Source: JAGLTQ01 sp964605385
GTDB lineage: Bacteria; Pseudomonadota; Gammaproteobacteria; UBA6429; Thiohalophilaceae
Length of the DNA: 20,213 nt
NCBI GenBank assembly: GCA_964605385.1
Contig: CAZSCK010000050.1
Location: forward strand, 1 to 20,213
Direction: 5' to 3'
Position numbers and translations under genes: made by a program
Shown here: piece after piece, positions 14,952-20,213 of the stretch
Position numbering within the stretch: position 1 is the stretch's first letter
How the letters are laid out: each line of letters begins with the position of its first letter
The notes under the pieces: model-generated
Databases searched by the model: none
What the model was told of the DNA's origin: nothing
The model's input: only the letters and a program-made list of their open reading frames with translations

Positions 14952-16157
14952 TTAGCTTTCTAAAAACCGTCTAATTCTCTGCGCTGCTTCAATACATTCA
15001 TCATAAGAGGCCACCAGCGCCATACGAACATGCTGATTCCCTGGGTTAATGCCATTCGCTTCTCGAGATAAATAACTGCCTGGGAGGACGGAGATATTTT
15101 GTTCTGCGAATAATTTTTGTGCGAAGTCCTCATCTGTAAAATTGGTCTTTAGTGATAAATCAGCCCAGAGATAAAAACTGGCACCGGGTTTTTTTACATC
15201 AAGCACAGGCTCTAAAATTTCCAGTACATCTGTAAATTTTTTCTGATACAAAGCACGGTTTTCCTCAACGTGTTTTTCATCTTGCCAGGCTTTGATACTG
15301 GCTTTTTGGTGATGCAGGGGCATAGCACAACCATGATAAGTTCGATATTTAAGAAACTTTGCCAATATGTCTTTATCACCCGCAACAAAGCCTGAACGTA
15401 AACCGGGAAGATTAGAGCGTTTGGATAAACTATGAAAAACCACGCAGCGTGAATAATCTGTCTTGCCCATTTCTGCTGCAGCTTCGAGTAAACCAACGGG
15501 TGGATTACTTTCATCAAAATATATTTCTGAATAACATTCATCCGAGGCAATAATAAAGTCATGTTGTTCAGCAAGATTAATAAGTTTTTGCAATGTGGCT
15601 TTATCTATAACCGCACCGGTTGGGTTACCGGGGGAGCAAATATAAAGTAACTGACAACCTGCCCATGCTTCATCACTAATAGAATCAAAGTCGGGTAAGT
15701 AATTATTGTCCGATGTTGTATTTATATAATAAGGTTCAGCACCCGAGAGATAAGCTGCACCTTCATAAATTTGATAAAAAGGATTCGGCATCACAATCAA
15801 TGGATTCTTGTCACGATCCACCACAGCTTGAGCAAAAGCAAATAACGCTTCACGGGTACCATTCACAGGAATGACATGCTGCTCAGGATTTAAACTATCT
15901 GCGGGTAAATTAAAACGCTGTGTTAACCAATCTGTAATGGCCTGGCGTAATTCAGAAATGCCTTTGGTTAACGGATAAGCAGAAACACCACTGAGCTGTT
16001 GTTGTAGCTCCTGCATTACAAATGCAGGGGCTTTGTGTTTGGGTTCACCAATTGAGAGTGCGATATGCTCAAGCTCTGGATTTGGAGTGACAGCACTTTT
16101 TAATGCAGAGAGTTTTTCAAACGGGTAGGGGTGTAGTTTATCGAGTTCAGGGTTCAT
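14952..16157 (-). CDS. dapC: Succinyldiaminopimelate transaminase DapC
   Basis: A 401-residue fold-type I PLP aminotransferase that converts N-succinyl-2-amino-6-ketopimelate to N-succinyl-LL-diaminopimelate using glutamate. MNPELDKLHPYPFEKLSAL is the characteristic N-terminus of this family. The PLP lysine is Lys246 in FHSLSKRSNLPGLRSG, with Asn178 in SPGNPTG and Asp206 in ASDECYS as cofactor contacts, and a late arginine in HVRMAL for the substrate carboxylate. All key residues are present and the length is normal. It lies directly upstream of dapD on the same strand and thereby supplies the step after DapD in the pathway. The start ATG has a poor ribosome site. Only 35 bases separate it from the divergent transporter gene, so the promoters must overlap or lie within coding DNA. 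Confidence 0.95.
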   Translation of the reverse strand: MNPELDKLHPYPFEKLSALKSAVTPNPELEHIALSIGEPKHKAPAFVMQELQQQLSGVSAYPLTKGISELRQAITDWLTQRFNLPADSLNPEQHVIPVNGTREALFAFAQAVVDRDKNPLIVMPNPFYQIYEGAAYLSGAEPYYINTTSDNNYLPDFDSISDEAWAGCQLLYICSPGNPTGAVIDKATLQKLINLAEQHDFIIASDECYSEIYFDESNPPVGLLEAAAEMGKTDYSRCVVFHSLSKRSNLPGLRSGFVAGDKDILAKFLKYRTYHGCAMPLHHQKASIKAWQDEKHVEENRALYQKKFTDVLEILEPVLDVKKPGASFYLWADLSLKTNFTDEDFAQKLFAEQNISVLPGSYLSREANGINPGNQHVRMALVASYDECIEAAQRIRRFLES

Positions 16158-16192
16158 AATAGCGCTTTATGTAGTAATTAGTTTGAGACGGT

Positions 16193-17119
16193 ATGAATAA
16201 TAAAAAAGACAGTATAAGCCAGACAGGTTTTATCGCCAAATACAATCAGCATTCGATGTTGCCCGTAGTCGGTTTACTCTTTGCCTCAACCATGTGGGGG
16301 CTTATCTGGTATCCACTACGGTTGTTAGAAAATAATGGAATGAGTGGCCTTTGGGCATCTGCATTGATGTATTGCGGCACGTTGATTGTTGCAATTCCGG
16401 TTTTGTATAAAGGTTGGCGTGAATGGAAGCAACATCCGTTTTTATTTTTCTTTATGGCCATCGCAACGGGTTGGACTAATATTGCGTTTATTCTCGCTGT
16501 GCTGGATGGCAATGTAGTACGCGTACTTTTACTTTTTTACCTGTCTCCATTATGGGCAACCTTATTAGGTGTTATCTTTTTAGGAGAACACCTTTCACGA
16601 CGGGCCCTGGGTATTTTAGCTATCGCTATGGTCGGCGCAGTGATTATGCTGTGGCATGAATCACTTGGATTTCCTGCCCCTAAAGATACTGCCGATTGGT
16701 TGGCTTTGTCGGCAGGTATTGCTTTTGCGATAACGAATGTTTTAATTCATAAATTAAACCATGCTTCAGTTATGGTGAAAACGGCCACAGGCTGGTTAGG
16801 TGTTTTATTTTTAGCGTTTATCCTGATTATTTTTACAGAGCAAAAATTAGCGGTATCAACAGAAGTGATTGCCGGTGCCTGGATCCTGGGTGCGGTTGCC
16901 ATGACCATGATGAATATAGCTGTTGTTTATGGTGTAACAAATATGCCGGTGCATCGTTCAGCCATTATTTTATTATTTGAAATTGTGGTTGGTGCAGTGT
17001 CTTCAATATTACTCACCAATGAAGTGATTGAGTTACGTGAATGGATAGGGGGATTGTTGGTTATGCTAGCAGCTTACCTTACTGCAAGCCGTCAACATGA
17101 CGATGAAGCTGTTTTATGA
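16193..17119 (+). CDS. EamA/DMT-family transporter
   Basis: A 308-residue inner-membrane protein with about ten hydrophobic helices arranged as two EamA repeats. The first runs from about residue 23 (MLPVVGLLFASTMWGLIWYP) to 150, and the second from about 165 to 300. Typical EamA features are visible: the Trp-Gly early in helix 1, LFYLSPLWATLLGVIFLGEHLSRR ending repeat 1, and a related AIILLFEIVVGAVSSILLTNEVI in repeat 2. The family exports amino acids, nucleosides and other small metabolites, and substrate cannot be read from sequence. The N-terminal 20 residues are hydrophilic; a later start at Met22 is possible. It diverges from dapC and overlaps the VOC gene by four bases (ATGA). The overlap suggests linked function, possibly disposal of a reactive or toxic compound, but that is inference. 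Confidence 0.88.
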   Translation: MNNKKDSISQTGFIAKYNQHSMLPVVGLLFASTMWGLIWYPLRLLENNGMSGLWASALMYCGTLIVAIPVLYKGWREWKQHPFLFFFMAIATGWTNIAFILAVLDGNVVRVLLLFYLSPLWATLLGVIFLGEHLSRRALGILAIAMVGAVIMLWHESLGFPAPKDTADWLALSAGIAFAITNVLIHKLNHASVMVKTATGWLGVLFLAFILIIFTEQKLAVSTEVIAGAWILGAVAMTMMNIAVVYGVTNMPVHRSAIILLFEIVVGAVSSILLTNEVIELREWIGGLLVMLAAYLTASRQHDDEAVL

Positions 17120-17496
17120 GTGAAAAAATTATTCTTAATTTACATCATGCCAGTTTAATTGTTGAGAATTTAAACATTGCATTGGCTTTTTATCATGAAG
17201 TGTTAGGGCTTGAAGTTGATGAAACTCGACCTGATCTCGGCTACCCGGGGGCATGGTTAATTTTGCCCGGCCAGCAACAAATTCATTTAATGGAACTGGA
17301 TAATCCTGATAAAAATAGCAAGCGACCAGAACATGGTGGGCGAGATCATCATGTAGCTTTTGCGGTAAGCTCAATTGAACAAATAGCAAAGTCTTTAAAT
17401 CAACTGGAAATGCCTTTTACCAAAAGTAAATCCGGGCGTAAGGCGCTATTTTGTCGTGATCCAGATGGCAATGCACTGGAATTTATTCAACAGTAA
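17116..17496 (+). CDS. VOC-superfamily (glyoxalase/bleomycin-resistance fold) protein
   Basis: A 126-residue single-domain vicinal-oxygen-chelate protein. It shows two beta-alpha-beta-beta-beta modules: LHHASLIVENLNIALAFYHEVLGLEV, then DHHVAFAVSSIEQIAKSLN. Candidate metal ligands are His11, Glu60 (HLMEL), His79 and Glu122 (ALEFIQQ), a set that would fit a glyoxalase I-like site; two subunits normally share such a site. The end GRKALFCRDPDGNALEFIQ is typical. The family includes glyoxalases, dioxygenases, epimerases and resistance proteins, and I cannot choose among them. The start lies inside the transporter stop (ATGA). It is followed 5 bases later by a perfect hairpin at 17502-17519. The fold is confident; the reaction is unknown. 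Confidence 0.87.
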   Translation: MSEKIILNLHHASLIVENLNIALAFYHEVLGLEVDETRPDLGYPGAWLILPGQQQIHLMELDNPDKNSKRPEHGGRDHHVAFAVSSIEQIAKSLNQLEMPFTKSKSGRKALFCRDPDGNALEFIQQ

Positions 17497-17501
17497 TGTA
17501 G

Positions 17502-17519
17502 GTCGGCCTTTAGGCCGAC
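17502..17519 (+). terminator. Hairpin after the VOC gene, possible terminator or dispersed repeat
   Basis: GTCGGCC (17502-17508), loop TTTA, GGCCGAC (17513-17519) form a perfect 7-bp GC-rich stem. No run of T follows, so classical rho-independent termination is not supported; it may block exonuclease instead. The surrounding GTAGGTCGGCCTTTAGGCCG resembles a family of dispersed repeats common in proteobacterial intergenic DNA. Confidence 0.5.
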
Positions 17520-17561
17520 GCTGCGGCAAACTATTCGCACTAAACTATTTATAAAGCCTTG

Positions 17562-18065
17562 TTAATTTGCAAAAGCTGCTATCGCATCTTTTATAGTAAT
17601 CATCAGTGTCATATCGTTAGTCGGCGATTCATAAAAACCATTCGTTGTATAAAATTGTTTTGCTTCTTCTGATAGCGCATGAACAAGTAGCGCACGTATC
17701 CCGGTTTGCTGTGAGACATTTATTGTTCGGAGAATGGCATCTTTTAATAAACCTTTGCCTATGGATTGATGTTGGTATTGAGAGTCTACCGCTAAACGTC
17801 CAAGGATCATGACAGGTATCGGATCGGGCATATTACGACGTACTTTATTCGGGCTTGATTCATGCTCTATTGCACCAGCAGATAAACAGTAATAACCAAT
17901 AATAGTATTCGTCTCATTAGTGACGACAAAAGTTCGAGATGCACCCGATACTTCATTTTTTAAAGCCCGTTTTTTTAACCATTCATTAAGTGTGTTATTA
18001 CCACAGTCAAAGCTAGCGAAATTTTGCTTGTTATTTAATGAACTAGGCTGGTTTATTCTTGCCAT
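17562..18065 (-). CDS. GNAT toxin of TacT/AtaT type
   Basis: A 167-residue acetyltransferase of the toxin type that acetylates the amino group of charged tRNA and stops translation (known for TacT and AtaT). F-x-CGNNTLNEWLKKRAL near the N-terminus and GASRTFVVTN, IIGYYCLSAGAIEHE, PDPIPVMILGRLAVD follow the family order. The acetyl-CoA loop is Q100-x-x-G103-x-G105 and the catalytic tyrosine is Tyr139 in KQFYTTNGF; both are intact. The C-terminal half is complete, so the toxin looks functional. It starts 13 bases inside the 3' end of the DUF1778 antitoxin gene, the usual arrangement in which the antitoxin comes first. Which tRNA or amino acid it prefers cannot be judged from sequence. Confidence 0.94.
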   Translation of the reverse strand: MARINQPSSLNNKQNFASFDCGNNTLNEWLKKRALKNEVSGASRTFVVTNETNTIIGYYCLSAGAIEHESSPNKVRRNMPDPIPVMILGRLAVDSQYQHQSIGKGLLKDAILRTINVSQQTGIRALLVHALSEEAKQFYTTNGFYESPTNDMTLMITIKDAIAAFAN

Positions 18066-18331
18066 GGTGCCGTCGATTTCATTAGCTTATTCAAGCCAGG
18101 GTTATTTTTAACCGGCGCTTTTAATAACTTATCGAATGCCTTGAAGGCGGAGCCATCAAGTTTAAAGAGTGTTTGATTAAGCAAGATATTTTCAGCCTCA
18201 CGACATGCGGTTTCCAGCATGAAATCAGAGCGGTTTTTGTCAAGAATCTTACAGGCGCGATCAATCAAATCGCGTTGATTCGGTCTGGCACGCAAGTTTA
18301 TTGCTGCATTTCGGGTGCTGAGAGTTGCCAT
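18053..18331 (-). CDS. DUF1778 ribbon-helix-helix antitoxin (TacA type)
   Basis: A 92-residue antitoxin. The N-terminal half, MATLSTRNAAINLRARPNQR and LIDRACKILDKNRSDFMLE, is the ribbon-helix-helix DNA-binding domain of DUF1778. The C-terminal part (about 60-92, ending KSTAPWQE) is the toxin-neutralising tail. I chose the ATG at 18331 because AAGGAG lies six bases upstream; an open frame reaches back to 18439 but the extra 36 residues run through the operator sites and are unlike the family. The 3' end overlaps the GNAT toxin by 13 bases. Two matching inverted repeats lie directly upstream (18350-18368 and 18391-18409), as expected if the TacA-TacT complex represses its own promoter. Confidence 0.93.
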   Translation of the reverse strand: MATLSTRNAAINLRARPNQRDLIDRACKILDKNRSDFMLETACREAENILLNQTLFKLDGSAFKAFDKLLKAPVKNNPGLNKLMKSTAPWQE

Positions 18332-18349
18332 GGGTATCTCCTTAATAGC

Positions 18350-18368
18350 GTATATCTGATTGATATAC
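18350..18368. promoter_or_regulatory. Candidate TacA operator, site 1
   Basis: GTATATC (18350-18356), five bases, GATATAC (18362-18368): a perfect 7-bp inverted repeat starting 19 bases upstream of the antitoxin ATG. The same half-site and spacing recur at 18391-18409, which strongly suggests a single protein recognises both. Confidence 0.7.
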
Positions 18369-18384
18369 ATAGGGTAGATGATAT

Positions 18385-18415
18385 TTAACTGTATATCAAC
18401 TAGATATACAGTTAA
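18385..18415. promoter_or_regulatory. Candidate TacA operator, site 2 (13-bp inverted repeat)
   Basis: TTAACTGTATATC (18385-18397), spacer AACTA, GATATACAGTTAA (18403-18415): a perfect 13-bp inverted repeat. Its core, GTATATC-N5-GATATAC at 18391-18409, equals site 1. Centres of the two sites are 41 bases apart, close to four helical turns, so both would be on one DNA face. The longer arms suggest this is the stronger site. Confidence 0.75.
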
Positions 18416-18450
18416 GTTATGCTTTTTAAGTATAATCAATATGGTTATTT

Positions 18451-18489
18451 GTAAACCAATGGTTTACACTGTGTTAGCGTAACTATAAG
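18451..18489 (+). promoter_or_regulatory. Candidate higA promoter with overlapping palindromic operator
   Basis: GTAAACC (18451-18457), AAT, GGTTTAC (18461-18467) is a perfect 7-bp inverted repeat. Its right arm overlaps a TTTACA (18463-18468) that could be a -35, with TATAAG (18484-18489) as -10 and a short 15-base spacer. This is the layout expected for HigA self-repression. It differs from the TacA sites, so the two systems appear to be read by separate repressors. Confidence 0.5.
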
Positions 18490-18503
18490 GTGAGGTTAAC
18501 AAA

Positions 18504-18800
18504 ATGAACAGACAACCAACTCATCCCGGTGCAATATTACGTGAAGATGTATTGCCAACATTATCCATAACTCGAACAGCTTTTGCGGAGTCTATCCAGA
18601 TGTCTCGTACCATGCTGTATGCGATATTAAATGAAGAAAAGCCAGTAACACCTGAAACCGCAATTAAGCTAAGTATTGCTCTGGGTAACTCTCCGGAAAT
18701 GTGGCTCAACATGCAAATGAAATATGATATATGGGAAAAGCGGAAAACGATGAAGTCGGTATTAAAACGTATTAAGCGGGTAGCAAAGTTCGCGGCTTAA
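18504..18800 (+). CDS. higA: HigA-family XRE antitoxin/regulator without a HigB partner
   Basis: A 98-residue Xre-family protein. PTHPGAILREDVLPTLSITR at the N-terminus, the helix-turn-helix around residues 24-48 (RTAFAESIQMSRTMLYAILN), EEKPVTPETAIKLSIALGNS and PEMWLNMQMKYDIW are the consecutive hallmarks of the HigA/VapI group. The basic C-terminus (KRKTMKSVLKRIKRVAKF) is longer than some relatives. HigA normally lies just downstream of the toxin gene higB, but only 172 bases separate its start from the divergent antitoxin start, filled by operators, and the 203 bases downstream hold no HigB-like frame. It therefore looks like an orphan antitoxin or a stand-alone regulator. AAGGTGAGG at 18487-18495 is a good ribosome site. 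The identification is secure; its target is not known. Confidence 0.92.
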   Translation: MNRQPTHPGAILREDVLPTLSITRTAFAESIQMSRTMLYAILNEEKPVTPETAIKLSIALGNSPEMWLNMQMKYDIWEKRKTMKSVLKRIKRVAKFAA

Positions 18801-19003
18801 GTGCGGTTGTATAATGCTGTGTATAAATTAGAGTAGGGTTATTAAATATATAACGTAAGAAGATTGACAGTGAGCCCACTCTTGAAGAAGCTCTCTTTCC
18901 GTTAATTTGTTTTATTGGGTAAGTGATTAATAATTTTTAGTGAATTAAGTCAAAATTGTATGGAAACATGCATTTTAGTATTTAGTAAGTAAAGGTAAAT
19001 TGT

Positions 19004-20213
19004 ATGAGTGATGACAATGAGACTATTGCAGAAACATCGGACTCAGTATCGACTATAAATGATCCTCATTTAATCGAAAACAATAAATCAAGCAGTTTTG
19101 CTTTTGACTCTCTTGAGTCGGTTAGAAAAAAACTACTTGATTTAAGTGGACGAAATACCTTATTAAATTATAAGCACCCTAAGTCAAGCTGTGTTCGATT
19201 AATTGATGAGTTACCCGACCAAATATATGAAATTTTAGATTCTGGCAAAACATTTTCTTTCATTCCTGTTCCCGAACCAACTGAATTAGAACTAATTGAG
19301 GCTGGTTATATTGAGATAAATCCTGAGACAAAAGAAAGAGTAGAACAAGATTACCCAACTGCGGAACAATGGGCAAAACACAAAGGTTTTGATACACATT
19401 ACGACTTACCACCAGCAGAAAAATTAAATGATGGTGATAAAAAACATTATGATACAAATTTACAAACATTATTATATGCGCCTGAATTAGAGTCACGACT
19501 TAGAAGTATTCGTAGTAAATCTGAAACAGCGATTGAAGAGAGTGGTGGAAATATCCTCTACTTAGCATTAGGTTTTCTTCAATGGTATGAAAATCGTGAA
19601 TCTGATGTGGCTCGAGTTGCGCCATTATTTACACTTCCTGTTCGTCTTGAAAAATCAAAACTTGATAAGGTTCTAGGTGTATATCGATATACATTAACTT
19701 TAAAAGATGATGGATTATTAAGTAATGTAACTTTGCGTGAGAAACTATCAAATGACTTTGATATGGCGCTTCCGCTTATAGACGATGATGAAACACCCGA
19801 AAATTATTTTAAAAAAATACAAAATACAATCTTAAAATCTCAGCCGCGATGGTCACTACGTCGACAAGCTACATTAGTTTTACTTAATTTTTCTAAGCAG
19901 GCTATGTATCAGGATTTAAACCCAAAAAATTGGCCTAAAGACAAACGTATTGACAAACATGAATTAATTAAGATGTTTTTTAGTACAGAAGAAAATAATG
20001 AAAGTGCAGGCCTATCATTTGAAACAGAACATCCAATAGATACAATAGATGATATTCATGAAAAATTCCCATTAATTTATGATGCGGATAGTTCGCAACA
20101 TAGTGCTTTAATTGATGCGGTTAATGGCCAGAATCTCGTTATTGAAGGACCTCCTGGTTCAGGGAAATCACAAACAATCACTAATCTAATTGCTGCATGT
20201 ATTGCTAATGGTC
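19004..20213 (+). CDS. DUF4011 superfamily 1 helicase, N-terminal part (3' end outside window)
   Basis: An open frame from the ATG at 19004 runs off the window after 403 codons without a stop. After an acidic leader of about 40 residues comes VRKKLLDLSGRNTLLNYKHP, the signature start of the DUF4011 domain. The long central part includes LYLALGFLQWYENRESDVAR and APLFTLPVRLEK, also typical. Near the end is a helicase Walker A, EGPPGSGKSQTITNLIA, with the nucleotide lysine at residue 388, preceded by a Gln (SSQHSALIDAV) that may be the Q-motif. Such proteins are usually 1,400-2,000 residues, continuing into SF1 motifs and often a Vsr/DUF559-type nuclease and DUF3320. From memory this architecture matches the single-gene phage-defence system named Hhe. 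AAAGG lies eight bases before the ATG. What follows Walker A is unseen, so a nuclease domain cannot be confirmed. Confidence 0.88.
   Translation, partial: MSDDNETIAETSDSVSTINDPHLIENNKSSSFAFDSLESVRKKLLDLSGRNTLLNYKHPKSSCVRLIDELPDQIYEILDSGKTFSFIPVPEPTELELIEAGYIEINPETKERVEQDYPTAEQWAKHKGFDTHYDLPPAEKLNDGDKKHYDTNLQTLLYAPELESRLRSIRSKSETAIEESGGNILYLALGFLQWYENRESDVARVAPLFTLPVRLEKSKLDKVLGVYRYTLTLKDDGLLSNVTLREKLSNDFDMALPLIDDDETPENYFKKIQNTILKSQPRWSLRRQATLVLLNFSKQAMYQDLNPKNWPKDKRIDKHELIKMFFSTEENNESAGLSFETEHPIDTIDDIHEKFPLIYDADSSQHSALIDAVNGQNLVIEGPPGSGKSQTITNLIAACIANG

Noticed and set aside
18332..18439. N-terminal extension of the DUF1778 antitoxin
   Set aside because: The extension would be encoded by the two operator palindromes and lacks a ribosome site, while the ATG at 18331 has AAGGAG at ideal spacing.
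18864..18869. TTGACA upstream of the helicase, considered as a -35 box
   Set aside because: No acceptable -10 hexamer occurs 15-19 bases downstream, so I do not call a promoter there.
19260..19496. Minus-strand 78-codon frame
   Set aside because: It is antisense to the DUF4011 helicase, whose plus-strand frame is open throughout and matches the family.

Overview
The window reads as a chromosomal segment of a moderately AT-rich gammaproteobacterium (roughly 40% GC by eye, not computed). The evidence is the gene order comEC-exbB-exbD-msbA-lpxK-ycaR, the succinylase branch of lysine/diaminopimelate synthesis (dapC, dapD) with an ArsC/YffB-type gene beside it, and an octaheme cytochrome of the tetrathionate-reductase family. 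The species cannot be named from the sequence. The octaheme cytochrome hints at respiratory use of sulfur or nitrogen compounds.

Layout. 1-1040: the C-terminal signalling end of a chemoreceptor, tail to tail with a DUF2062 membrane protein. 1126-7576: an envelope block with ComEC (DNA uptake), ExbB/ExbD (proton-driven energiser), MsbA (lipid A-core flippase), LpxK (lipid A 4'-kinase) and a YcaR/Trm112-like zinc protein. kdsB, which usually follows in this order, is absent; the block ends at a 138-bp fold-back element (7624-7761). 7760-8482: two small genes of unknown function, one with a near-perfect Shine-Dalgarno. 8505-11082: the AmmeMemoRadiSam triad, with the radical SAM enzyme divergent from Memo and AMMECR1. 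11185-13523: an octaheme cytochrome c and its overlapping cytochrome b partner, a quinol-to-periplasm electron-transfer pair. 13527-16157: ArsC/YffB-like, DapD and DapC on the minus strand, with a REP-like palindrome between dapC and dapD. 16193-17496: an EamA transporter translationally coupled to a VOC-fold protein. 17562-18800: a TacA/TacT-type toxin-antitoxin pair and, divergent from it, a HigA-like regulator with no HigB. 19004 to the end: the N-terminal third or so of a large DUF4011/superfamily 1 helicase, a type linked to phage defence.

How it fits together. The first 7.6 kb is conserved housekeeping. From about 17.5 kb the window enters an accessory region with a complete toxin-antitoxin pair, an orphan antitoxin and a defence-type helicase. 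The most biologically open part is the centre: the AmmeMemoRadiSam genes, whose substrate is unknown, sit between a strongly translated 64-residue gene and a respiratory cytochrome pair. No tRNA, rRNA, CRISPR array or intact transposase was seen.
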